The position numbers were made by a program, and so were the translations under genes. Of a stretch of 41,453 bases of DNA, positions 19,550 through 28,949 are shown piece after piece; position 1 is the stretch's first letter; each line of letters begins with the position of its first letter. Source of the DNA: Cyanophora paradoxa (taxonomy: Eukaryota > Glaucocystophyceae > Cyanophorales > Cyanophoraceae); contig QPMI01000440.1 of NCBI GenBank assembly GCA_004431415.1, forward strand, positions 1-41,453, in the 5' to 3' direction. The notes beneath the pieces were generated by a model that had not been told where the DNA came from, did no database searches, and saw only the letters and a list, made by a program, of their open reading frames with translations.

Positions 19550-20972
19550 GGATGAGGCTGCGCCAGTGGGCGCAGCACCGGCTGCTGCCATCGAAGGGCG
19601 AGTTGGGGTCCGTGAGCGCGTCTTCTTGGCCCGGACCAGGGCGTCTGCCAGGGCACAGACAATTACACCGCAGCTGAAGCGGTCCCGTTGTTCGGGGATG
19701 GGGTACCTGGTGGCCGATGCAAGCGGCCAGGCGGTGGGGTCGTCTGAGGGGAGGTTGCGTTCCCGGCGCTCGAGCTGGAGCCAGCGGAGAATCGGGGCCA
19801 GCTTCTCTCGAGCCGACTCTGCGTTTGGCAGGTTGTAGGCATCATAGAGTTCGGCTCGACGGTCACGTACGTGGATCGCAGCGAAGGTCCAGTGGCCCGG
19901 TGAGTGGATCGGGAAGAGCAGAACATCGAAGTCGAACGGGCTGACCCGCGGGCTACCAGCTTGTTGTGAAGGCGCTGGGGGCCTCGGCCTGGCGCGGAGA
20001 GGTTAGGGTACTCAAGCGAGTCAAAGATTAGTGGACGGCGGGCCAGGGCAGGGAGTTGGGCGAGGAGGGCGAGGTAGAAGACAACGGTCTCGTCGTCTAA
20101 CCAGGTCTCACCATTGAGCCGACTGAGAGATCTCCTCGTGACGTTGATGCTGCCCGAGGTACCGAGCAGCGGCGAGGAGATCTGTCGGAGTACTTCCTGC
20201 GCAGGCTTTAGCGGGCCGGGTCGGGTCTGTGCCCACGCTAGGCGGACCTCTTCGGACGGCGGCAGGGGGGGCCACGGGCTGGGCTGCGGGCGGGTCGGGG
20301 CCGCGGGCAAGGGTGAGTGCCGGGGCTCCGGCGGGTGAGGCGCTGGGGGGCTCAGGGGGGGTGGAGGGTTAAGCTGGGGGGCTGAGCTCACGGGAGGGGC
20401 GTCCGATCGCGAGGTTGCTTTGAGGTTCGTGGGCGGGCTGTGCGGGCTGTCTGCGGCGACATTCATCAGGTCATGGGCGTCGGGCGGGGAGGGCGGGCAA
20501 GCTGGACGGTCTGTGCTCGACCGGCCTACTGCTGAGTGCGCATCGCGCGCTGGCGCTGCCGTCGGCTGGAGACGGGCGCGTTCCGGTACGCTTGGGGGTA
20601 CCGGAATACTACTGACCGGCACTACGGGTGCGGGCTGCGGGTTCGGGTCCGGCTGGGGGCGTGTCTCCCGGGCGCGGCGGCTTCTTCGGCGGGCCGCGGG
20701 GTCTGTTGCTGGCGGGGGTCGAGGCGCCGTCAGAGTCCGACGCGTGAGGCCACAGCGGCGCTGCCAGGCTTGGACGTCCGAGTTTCGCGCCTGCCAAATC
20801 TCCTGGAGCCCAGTCACAAGTACATCAAAGATCCCGTTCGCGCATTTCCGAGCAGCGGGGGCGCGGACATGAAGGTACTCGAGGGCCGGGACCAGACTGC
20901 GGGGGAGGAGCAGCCGGACGGACAGGCGGGGCGAGTCGTGCGAGAGGTCGGTGAAAAGGGCCTGTCCGTGAG
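19550..20972 (-). CDS. Ulp1/SENP-like (C48) cysteine protease domain with Pro-rich N-terminal linker, in the LINE
   Basis: A proline-rich linker (about 20,700-20,150) leads into a domain starting at GETWLDDETVVFYLALL (about 20,110-20,060), the N-terminal signature of Ulp1-type proteases. After a frame change near 19,945, the reverse strand shows DVLLFPIHSPGHWTF (catalytic His near 19,893), YDAYNL (Asp near 19,845), Gln in PEQRD (near 19,690) and Cys in RFSCGV (near 19,670): the His-Asp-Gln-Cys set in correct order and spacing. This family cleaves SUMO or related ubiquitin-like tails in the nucleus or, in viruses, polyproteins. Here it could free LINE proteins from each other or remove SUMO from host factors. 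The frame is continuous in homology, though not in phase, with the preceding RNase H region. Confidence 0.8.
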
Positions 20973-21354
20973 TCAGCCAGCGGGAGGGGGAGCCGTAGAG
21001 ACAGGCACGGAGGTGGGGGGTACAGGCCCGGGTCGCGAGCGTTCGTGCACGGTCTGACGCCAGCGGCGTTCGTCAGCGAGGGCGAAGGCGGGAAATAGGT
21101 CGCGGAGGAACAGGCCGTCCGACTTCAGGCCGTCCGGGAGCTCGTACCTCGTTGCGGCCGACTTTAGTCTCTGCGTGGTGATCGTTGTGTGGAGGAGGTT
21201 GTAAATCTTGGATTGCATAGCGAGCCGGGCCGCTTGCGATGCCAAACAAAGGCCGAAGGCGTGGTCGTGGGTCTCGGGTTGACTCGCGCTGTGGAGCGCC
21301 GGCGGGGGGTCGCGGTCTGCGGTTGCGGCGGCTCCTGGGTCGCGCCTCGGTGCC
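20404..21354. repeat. Internal LINE segment duplicated at the LINE 5' end
   Basis: This block is repeated in direct orientation at about 28,925-29,870. From about 20,462 to 21,354 the copies are almost identical (single-base G-run differences); leftward the similarity fades over 20,404-20,460 with several substitutions. The right boundary of the second copy coincides exactly with the LINE/target junction. Confidence 0.9.
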
Positions 21355-21791
21355 CAGGGGGGTGCCGGGATGGGGCCGCCGGAGGCGTCGGCGACGCGAG
21401 CGCACCCAGGGCGTACGCACAGGCCTTGCGGGTTGATGTTGCCGTAGAGGTGTGGGGCATCGCGGGCACGGACAGGTAGGAGGGGCGCGAGTTCCATGCT
21501 GAATTTGGTGAGCTGCGCAAGGCGGGCATTGAACGGGGCTGACGCGTCGCGGGAGGCGCCTTGCTTACGGAATTCGCGCGCGAGCCGTGCCCGGTCGGCC
21601 GGGGCGCCGAGCCACGAGGATTCAAGCGACGTCAGCCGCACGAAGTTACGCATTTCGCAGACGGCGCGGACGTGGGCCCGGGGGTCGGACTCGACGCGGT
21701 ACGCTCTGCTGGAGTCGTACCCTCCAGGCTCCTGCGGGGGGTGAGAAGAGGAGGACGAACTCGAACCCGCCGGGGGGAAAGAGGGGCTCAC
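20973..21791 (-). CDS. LINE ORF2 region between RNase H and the protease domain
   Basis: An open reverse-strand frame of 272 codons (stop at 20,973). It has balanced composition, with stretches such as EMRNFVRLTSLESSWLGAP, and a Cys pair in LCVRPGC (about 21,420). No domain recognised. Frame changes near 21,745 and 20,985 would join it to RNase H upstream and the protease linker downstream, so I read it as an internal part of one long ORF2. Confidence 0.6.
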   Translation of the reverse strand: MSPSFPPAGSSSSSSSHPPQEPGGYDSSRAYRVESDPRAHVRAVCEMRNFVRLTSLESSWLGAPADRARLAREFRKQGASRDASAPFNARLAQLTKFSMELAPLLPVRARDAPHLYGNINPQGLCVRPGCARVADASGGPIPAPPWAPRRDPGAAATADRDPPPALHSASQPETHDHAFGLCLASQAARLAMQSKIYNLLHTTITTQRLKSAATRYELPDGLKSDGLFLRDLFPAFALADERRWRQTVHERSRPGPVPPTSVPVSTAPPPAG

Positions 21792-22970
21792 GCCGTGCTA
21801 GCCATGCACGTTTTGCGGCAGCCGAGACGGCGGGGTCGGATGCGACTGCGGGATCTGCCTGCCAGGTGGCGCTCTCGACGTCAGCCCAGGCATTGAGGCC
21901 GTGGCCATCGCTGCAGACCTTGGAGAACGGGGCGCAGGGGTGCAGGGCGAGTGCCGCTGCGGCGAGGCGGTCGGCTCGGTGGTTATCCCGGTCGTACGCA
22001 TCATTCAGTACCCTCTCCATGCGTTGGGCGATCGGGAGGCCGGCGAGGGCGGGAACGTGGGGCCCGAGAGCCGCGAGCGCGTCTCGACGGCGCTGGCGTT
22101 CCTCCCGGCGCGCCGTGCGGGTCTGACGTTCGATCTGGTGGAGAATGCGTCGAGTCTCGCGGCGGCGGAGGTGAGCAGTGCGCGCACGGATGTGCTCGGA
22201 CAGGTAGTTATAAGCGCCCGAAAGCGGGTTCGGGCGCCCGGCGTACACCCCTTGTCCCTCGCCGAATTTGGCGATAAGCTCGGCGTCAGAGGGCTCGGGG
22301 GGGAGGTCGTCCGGGGCGGAGAGGTAGGACACGTACGATCCGGAGTCGTCCGCATCGCTGTCCGTCTCGGGCTCTGCCGGGGCGACAGGCGCAGGCCGGT
22401 CAGTGTACTCTTTCTGATGCGCCTTCACCTTCTGTACGCGGACCTCGGCGGGTGGCCTTCCGGCGGCGGCGGCGAGGGCTCTGCGGTGCTGATGGACTTC
22501 TGCAGCCGCTCGCAGATGGTGCGAGAAGTTGGTGCGAAGGCCGCTGCGGACCGTCGAGTCAGCGCGGTGCAGGACAGAGCGGCGGATGAGTGACATCGCC
22601 GTCGAGCTGTCTGTCTTAACTGTGCAGCCCTCGGGCGACTTTAAGAAGGCCGTGAGGACGGCGAGGAGCTCGCCTTTGTTGTTGTTGACAGTGCCCGGGC
22701 ACGGGGCGACAAAGAAGTCGCTGCCGTCCGTGGGGATGGCTTCGGCGAGCTCCCGCAGGGCCGCCGCCTGTGGGGCGTCATCTTCTGCGCATGCATCGGC
22801 TTCACGCAGCAGCTGGTTTTTCAGCTGTATACCTTCGCTGCGGCGCTGGGCTTCCCGCTGCCGATCCGCTGGGGAGTGCGCCGCGTTCTGCTCGTGGTCC
22901 CGGGTCCAGACACCCGCGTAAGCCGTTAGCGCCGCCTCGGATCCGAACCCCGTTGTGCTGGCATCGGTCG
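21646..22970 (-). CDS. RNase H domain of the LINE with a large insertion
   Basis: An intact reverse-strand frame shows the RNase HI set: Asp in VAATDASTTGF (about 22,965), Glu in NKGELLAVL (about 22,671), Asp in VKTDSSTAM (about 22,611), His in KVKAHQ (about 22,419) and final Asp in NHRADRLAAAAL (about 21,972). About 145 residues lie between the His and last Asp motifs, many more than usual, including an Asp/Ser-rich stretch and a basic helix-like segment. RNase H degrades the RNA template after cDNA synthesis. A frame change near 22,970 links it to the upstream part. Confidence 0.75.
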
Positions 22971-24150
22971 CCGCCACTCTCGGGGCCGGGCAGCGGGGAG
23001 CTCCTCGCGGCGAAGCTCCTGGGCTACGAGGTTCCAGAACGGGTCGGCTAGGGGCTCCGGGTCGATGAGAAAGTGCTCGAGAGGCTGGCGATCCGGGTAT
23101 ACAGGCGGTGCGGTGCGCGGTGGCACTGTACCCGGGCGGCGTTGCTTGTAGCCCGACGGCGGCTGGGGCTGCGCGGAGGGATCCGCTTCGTAATCCCAAT
23201 CGCGTTCCCACGGAGGAAGGAAGAGCGTCGTGCGGAACTCGGTCCACCACTCCTGACTCTCTAGCTTCACAACCGCGTACGGTTCGTGCTTCCGCGTGCG
23301 GGTCGCCGGGGTGATTAGCTCGAGGAGGCGGGCCGGGTGAATGTGGATAGAGTCCTCGGTCCACTGGCAGGCGCCTGACTCCGGCTCAGAGTGGTCGCAG
23401 CGCTGGCGCGCCGCCTTGGCTGTCGCATCGTCCGTCGTGTACCGCGCATCGCACTCATCTTTGAGCATCGTGCACTTGTAGAATCGGGCGGCGCCCTCCC
23501 CGTCGCCGTCGCGGATCGTGCGGTCGCGCCAGATCCAATGTTCCAGGCGGACGTACACGCGGAGGCGCCCATCGTCTTCATCGCGCTTCTCCCATTTGCT
23601 AACGATGCGCGTCAGGTAGCCCTGCGGGTGCCAGGCGAACTGTCCCTCCACGTACGGCGGGCTCATCAGGTTCGCTTCGAAAAGCGTCTGCTGGCGCCGC
23701 GCCCCCTGCTTGAGCACGTGCATGGGGAAGCGCAGGGAGCGTGGGAGCTTCCTCGGCGGGACGGGCTCGCAGATTGCGCGGAGGAAGTCTGGGAACCACG
23801 ACGGCGCCCGGCTGAGACGCTGGCGGACGCGGCCGCTGCCCCAGAGGCTCGCCCAGTCCAGAACGGTGCGCCCGTCCGGGCCCGTGATGTCCGCCGCCGT
23901 CAGCAGATCGTGTTCCCACAGGAACGGCGCGGCGCTGCGGAGGAGGGCTGGCGGTAGAAGCGTAGTGAGGACGAATCTTCGTTCGAGTCGAGGATGCGGG
24001 AGGGCCGGAGTCAGGTGCGACCTTCCCGAGTCGAGGATGTAGCCCTCCGCATTCATATTTCGGGCTATAGCGAGGGCTAGATGATCGCGCCGGAGGGCCG
24101 GGCCTGGATCTAGGTTCGGATAGCAGTACGGGGGAGAGGAAGGCATAGCT
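22926..24150 (-). CDS. LINE ORF2 linker between reverse transcriptase and RNase H
   Basis: A continuous reverse-strand frame (to 22,926) with natural composition: TVLDWASLWGSGRVRQRLSR near 23,860, then a Trp/Glu-rich segment and an acidic Pro-rich stretch. No family recognised. It follows the reverse transcriptase thumb region after a frame change near 24,145 and precedes RNase H. Probably a structural connection domain. Confidence 0.6.
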
Positions 24151-24985
24151 TTTCCTGCGCCGCGAACACGCGGTGGAGGAGATACGGGCGAAGCGTCGGG
24201 TGGTTCGCGCGGATTGTTTCGTCTAGGACGTGTATGGCGAGCTGCTCGTCTGCCAGGCGCTTCAGCCCATAGAATCCGCGGCTCCATATTAGGGCGTTGG
24301 GCGCCGAGCGGCGGAGGCGCGCCTGATGCTTGACTAGCGTCATCCACAGGGTATCTATCTGGGCGCACTGGCGCTCGGTGTACGCGACAACCTTGCAGGC
24401 GTACGTGATGCGCGGGATGAGTACGCTGTTCACGATGTACACTGCTTCCTTTGCGGTGAGCTTCTTTTTCTTTAGGATCGCGCAGGCGGTCTGCGCCATC
24501 GTGTAGACCGCTTCGAACTGATGCCTCCAATTTAGGTCCGCGGTAAACCAGACCCCCAGGAACTTGAAGGGCTTCGTCGGGGGCAGGACGTGGTGCGCAC
24601 GCTCCTTAGCCCCGGGCGGGCCAAGGAGGGGCGGTTTGGGCTCGGGAGATACGTTGTTATAAGTGAACTCAGTCTTCTTCGCGTTCAGGGCGATATCGTG
24701 GATCCAGAAGAATTCCGATACCAGGTCCGCATGCAGTTGTACCCCCCGCGCGGACGAGCTGATGAGCACGGTGTCGTCCGCGTAGGCCTGCCCTGGCGAG
24801 TCAACGTCGGGGAGGTGAGCCCGGAGGCGGTGAGCTGGCGGGGGGGCCGGGCGAGGTGCGATCCCGGGCCCCATGCGGTATGTTGTACCCTCCGCCGCGC
24901 TGACTTCGCGCAGGGCCGTAAGGAAGACATCGTAAAAGATGAGCCAGTGGATAGGCGATTCCGTACCCCCTGGGGAAGCCCGCAC
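24110..24985 (-). CDS. Reverse transcriptase palm (YADD) and thumb of the LINE
   Basis: After a one-base loss in a C/G run near 24,985, this frame continues the reverse transcriptase: SPIHWLIFYDVFL (about 24,960), the catalytic AYADDTVLIS with Asp near 24,778, and FKFLGVWFTADLNWRHQFE (motif E and thumb, near 24,560). It ends at a stop at 24,110, but homology moves to the next frame near 24,145. Both palm Asp residues of YADD are present. Confidence 0.88.
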   Translation of the reverse strand: MRASPGGTESPIHWLIFYDVFLTALREVSAAEGTTYRMGPGIAPRPAPPPAHRLRAHLPDVDSPGQAYADDTVLISSSARGVQLHADLVSEFFWIHDIALNAKKTEFTYNNVSPEPKPPLLGPPGAKERAHHVLPPTKPFKFLGVWFTADLNWRHQFEAVYTMAQTACAILKKKKLTAKEAVYIVNSVLIPRITYACKVVAYTERQCAQIDTLWMTLVKHQARLRRSAPNALIWSRGFYGLKRLADEQLAIHVLDETIRANHPTLRPYLLHRVFAAQEKLCLPLPRTAIRT

Positions 24986-27696
24986 TCGACATCCAACGGT
25001 TCGGTGGGGCCGTACCCGGTGAGGACCGATGCCTTGCGCCGCGTCGTGAGCTGTTCGTACAGCTGAATGTACTTCTCAGGGATGCGGAGGCGGCGGAGGG
25101 CCATCGCCATGCTGGGCCAGCTCACGCTGTCGTAGGCTCGACGGATGTCAAGGAGGAGCAGGTAGATCGGTTTAGAGAACTGTTTCGCATCTTCAAGTAA
25201 TGCGCGCATCATGTAGAGCGGCTCGTCCGTCGATTTACCACGTGTAAAGGCGTAGTTTGCGCCCTTCAGTAGTTCGTTCTTTCGGATGATCCTGGAGAGT
25301 CTATCCGTGAGAAGAGCTGTTACCAGTTTCAGGGCGCATTCTTGCAGTGTTATCGGTCTGACGTTGTCAGGGTGCCCGTCCCATTCCCCGCTCTTCGGGA
25401 TCAGGCAGATATTTCCGTAGAGCAGAGGTTCAGGAACAGCTCCGAGCTCTAGAATCAGGTTGACCGTCACCAGTAGAAGCCGCCTGCAGGTTGGCGTTCT
25501 GTTTTCGGACTGGAGGGCCGAGGTGTCCAGGCCCGCTTTCTTCAGCTCTTCGAGCGTTTTCTTGGGGAGGACAGGGTCACTCCACAGCATCTTAATCATT
25601 TCATTCGAGAGGCCCGAGGGCCCTGCCGCCCCGTTTCTCAGCGAGCCAATGATTCTGCCCAGCTCCGTGTCCTCCGTGCGATTCAGTAGGCTATCGAATA
25701 GGGCTGCATCTATGTCGTCCCGCGGCGCGTGCAGTCGCTGCCAGAGGCGGGGGTCCCGGGCGCATTCGCTTAGCGGGAGACCTAGCGGGTCGGGGCAGGC
25801 CGTTAGGGGTGCTCTGCGCTTGGTCCAGGCGTGCATGTGCTGGCGGGCAAAGGGACAGACTTGCTCTTCGGAGTCATACACTTTGTATTCGAGCCCATCG
25901 AAGAACGAGAAAGATGTGATACCTCGGCGAGCCGGCGCCTCCAGGACCAGTCGGAGGTGCTGCGCGAGGTCAACTTTGAACATGCGGCGCGTGCGTTCGC
26001 GGCTCGCCAGGATGCGCTTGGTCTCGAAGCCGCGGATGTGCAGGTCGACCTTCTTGTCGAGCGCCGAGACCCATGCCAGGAACACATCGTAGTGCTCGAG
26101 CCAGCGGGGCTGCGGCGCTGAGAAAGGAGGAGAGGGGGGTGGAGCCGGGAGGAGACTATAGCCGGACCGTTTCTCCACGGGGAGCTGCGAGATGCGACGG
26201 TTATGGTTCGAGATGGCGAGGCGGAGGTCCGATAGCGCGTGTCTCACTCGGCAAGGCGTGGAGTCGGGTCCGTGTCGCGCCGCCGCCCAGGTGCGCCGGA
26301 GTTCCTGCGCGCGCGTGAGCAGCGCCGACTCTGGCCGGCCCCTGCGGGAGAACTTTTGGGTCTTGCGTGCGGGCGTGTACATGCCGAAGTCCGCGGACTG
26401 GCCGATCTCCTTGACTCGATCGAGCGCCCCGTCGAGCGCGGCGCTGAGGCGGGTCAGGCGCTGCTGCGGCGGCGCGGCGGCGTCCCGCTCGATTTCGTCG
26501 AGGATTGCTGCCACGCATTCGGCGCCGGGGCTGGTCCGGCTCAGGCTGGCCTCCAGGAGCTCCTTGAACCGAACTTTCGTCAGAGCGGCTTGCTTTCCGT
26601 ACTGGAACCTAGGCGGGCGCTGGGGGGCGGGCGGCGGGCCGGACGAGAACTGGAGGCCGAGTCCGCGCCTGTCGTACTCGGCGAGTACCGGGAAGTGGTC
26701 GGACTCGTAGGGCGCGTGGCGGGGGGATACCTGAACTGCCCGGAGTCCGGCCCCGGCTGCCGTGGACTGGAGAATGTAGTCGAGCCGAGCAGCTGTCCGC
26801 AGGTGGCCCGTCGCAGTGATCCCTCGCGGCTCAGGCCCGCGCTGTTTGTCGGGGAAGATGAAGGTGATCTGATCGTCCGTGCCCGCCAGCTTCGCAGCGT
26901 CGCGCAGGTTCCAGGCGCTCTCGCTGAGAAGCTCTCTCCACCAGCGATGCTCCGGTTCGTGTGAGCTGGCGTAGCGCGCGTTGCGGATCCGGCCGGTCGC
27001 CGGGCAGACACAGCTGTTGAAGTCACCGAGCAGGAACAGGTGCGCCTTGTGTCGGGCCGCCCAGTCGGCGAGGATGTTGTTTCGCATGTACTCGATGATC
27101 CGGGCGCTCTCCGTGTTCGCTGAGGTGCGGCTTTCTCCCGGCGGCAGGTACACGCTCGCTACGAAGACCTGCACGTTGTCCGCGAAGCGCAGCTCGCACC
27201 CGACGACTCGCCCCGGCATTGAGTAGGTGCGGAAGCAGTGCTTCGCCATGTCCGCGGACAGCAGCAGCGCAACGCCTGACCCGCGCGCAGACGGCTCCTT
27301 GGGGTCGTTCTTCTTCTTCTTCTTCTTTTTCTTCATCGGCTCGGCGCGGCGGGGCGCGCTAGGGTGGACCGAGGTCAGCATGACGCCGGCGTCGATGGCC
27401 TGCCTCATCGCTCGGGCTGCCGCGGCGGTACAGTTAAGTGATTGGACGCCCATGACGCTGATCCCCCAGTCCTTCATGTACTTTTGCAGGTGGCCGACGT
27501 GGTTCACGCTCGAGCACGACCGTGCGTTCCAGGTGGCGATCCGCCAGGCCTGCTTAGCGTCGAATTGGCGCTTCAGCGTGCGCGGCCGCGCGCCGAGCTT
27601 TGCGTGGGTGAAGAGGTCCGTCGGGAAGAGGTCAATTATACGGGGCGCGGCCCGGCCCTGTTGCGCCCCCCCCGCCGTGTTCACGTTATTGTTCAT
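24986..27696 (-). CDS. LINE ORF2 N-terminal part: APE-type endonuclease and reverse transcriptase fingers/palm
   Basis: I start ORF2 at ATG 27,696, overlapping the ORF1 stop; the same frame is open further upstream to 27,975, but that overlaps ORF1. The endonuclease shows IATWNARS (about 27,530), ASVYLPPGE, LLGDFNS (about 27,020), ARLDYIL (about 26,775) and SDHFPV (about 26,700). The usual LQE motif reads GVQSLN (about 27,443), so the metal-binding Glu is Ser. Reverse transcriptase motifs follow: CLIPKSGEW, RPITLQECALKLV, motif A LLLLDIRRAYDSV (about 25,150) and GLPQG (about 24,990), where the frame breaks. It would nick the target and copy LINE RNA into DNA at the nick. Confidence 0.92.
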
Positions 27697-28949
27697 TGTC
27701 CCCTCAGTATGTCCCTCTCGCTCGGCGGGCGTTTGGCTAGGAGGGGAGTACGCGGGAGTATGTCCCTCTCGCTCGGCGGGCGTTTGGCGACTAGATCTAG
27801 ACAGGGACCTAGATCTACTGAGCCTGCAGCTTTCTGAGAAGCTATTGACTGCTGCTCGGGGCACACGACGAAGAATCCTGCCTCTGTCTTGCCAGAAAAG
27901 ACTGTGCACTGCGACGCGGGCGCAGCTATCGATGCCCCGAAGCTGACACGCCCGCGCGCCGTCTCCATCGTCCATTGCTGCGTCGCGTGTTGGCGGTGCA
28001 CTGCGGCTAAGGGAGGACGCCGCGACACGCGCACCCCGACGTTCGCGGTCGGGCGGCCTAGAGGCTTCATCCTGGAGCCGGCATCCGAGCGCGCCGCGTT
28101 CTGCGATGGTCGGCGATGAGCGGGAGGAAACGATCTTTGGTGAGGAGTCGCGTGCGGCACCCGTTGCTCAGCGATCGAGGGCCTTTCGGGTTCCTGTGAT
28201 CTGGACTGGCGGGACCGTTCGAGGGCCTGCGGTGGTTGGGAGCAGATCAGACTTGCTGTGTACAGGCGGGAGAACTGCGCGTTCGTGCTCACGTTGTTAG
28301 GCAAGCCACCGGCTTCGGCGCGCGATCGCTTCGCCGGCGTGCGAGCCACCGGCTGCTGCTGATCTGCTTTACGCTTGCCCTGTGGGTCCGGCGGCGGAGA
28401 ACGTGGGTCGCCGCGCCACTCGGACCCGCCTTCCCTTCCCGAAGACATCGCGTCGTCCCGCATGGCCACGAGTGCTTGGAAGGGGTTGGCGTGCGTGAAC
28501 GCCAGTGCCGGGCGTGCAGAGCTAGAGCTGCTCGCGTACGGAAGGGGCCGAGAGTGTGATCTATACCCCCCCTTCGTTCGCCGTGGTCGTCCCGCGGCGT
28601 CTCTAGCGCGGCTCGGCATGCGCCTACTAGTCCAGGCGATTCTACAAGAGCCCCAGAGACGCTTGGAAGCGACTCCGAGGTTTCGGCGCCAAGTGACCGT
28701 TGGCGCTGATGACGTGCGCACGCGCGTGACCTGTGCGGCGCGGCGCGGGCACAGGTTAGCTAGCGCACGGGATAGTGATATCGATCCAACATGTAGTCGG
28801 GCACGCGAAGAGGGCGAGCGATTCAGTCCAGAGGTTCGGGCGAGCATGTCCGGCAGGCGATTTGGGCAAGAGGCCGTGTCCTGAGCGAGCACGCCGCTCG
28901 ACTGCAGGCTTAAGGCACGTGAGACATCCGAGGATGCTCTGAGGTTCAT
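27693..28949 (-). CDS. LINE ORF1 protein, family not recognised
   Basis: An open reverse-strand frame of up to 418 codons ends at TGA 27,693-27,695, overlapping the ORF2 ATG by ATGA. It is Ser/Arg/Pro-rich with a basic Lys/Arg cluster in KRKADQQQPVARTPAKRSR (about 28,370-28,315). No CCHC knuckle, RRM or coiled coil is evident. LINE ORF1 proteins usually bind RNA, and basic composition fits, but that is inference. The true start is unsure: the first codons lie at the edge of the duplicated 5' block, and an internal Met near 28,461 is possible. The end encodes a repeated KRPPSERDIL. Confidence 0.55.
   Translation of the reverse strand: MNLRASSDVSRALSLQSSGVLAQDTASCPNRLPDMLARTSGLNRSPSSRARLHVGSISLSRALANLCPRRAAQVTRVRTSSAPTVTWRRNLGVASKRLWGSCRIAWTSRRMPSRARDAAGRPRRTKGGYRSHSRPLPYASSSSSARPALAFTHANPFQALVAMRDDAMSSGREGGSEWRGDPRSPPPDPQGKRKADQQQPVARTPAKRSRAEAGGLPNNVSTNAQFSRLYTASLICSQPPQALERSRQSRSQEPERPSIAEQRVPHATPHQRSFPPAHRRPSQNAARSDAGSRMKPLGRPTANVGVRVSRRPPLAAVHRQHATQQWTMETARGRVSFGASIAAPASQCTVFSGKTEAGFFVVCPEQQSIASQKAAGSVDLGPCLDLVAKRPPSERDILPRTPLLAKRPPSERDILRGQ
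27707..27790. repeat. Direct repeat of about 32 bp at the ORF1/ORF2 junction
   Basis: AGTATGTCCCTCTCGCTCGG and the next dozen bases occur at about 27,707-27,738 and again at about 27,758-27,789. In ORF1 it encodes KRPPSERDIL twice. It lies just before the stop-start overlap and might matter for re-initiation; that is speculative. Confidence 0.75.

Noticed and set aside
18172-21900. Many long plus-strand open frames rich in Gly and Arg
   Set aside because: They are shadows of the GC-rich LINE coding strand; no domain motifs, whereas the reverse strand shows RNase H and protease motifs.
27697-27975. Extension of LINE ORF2 to an earlier Met
   Set aside because: It overlaps ORF1, includes the direct repeat, and lacks endonuclease homology; the ATGA junction gives a better start.
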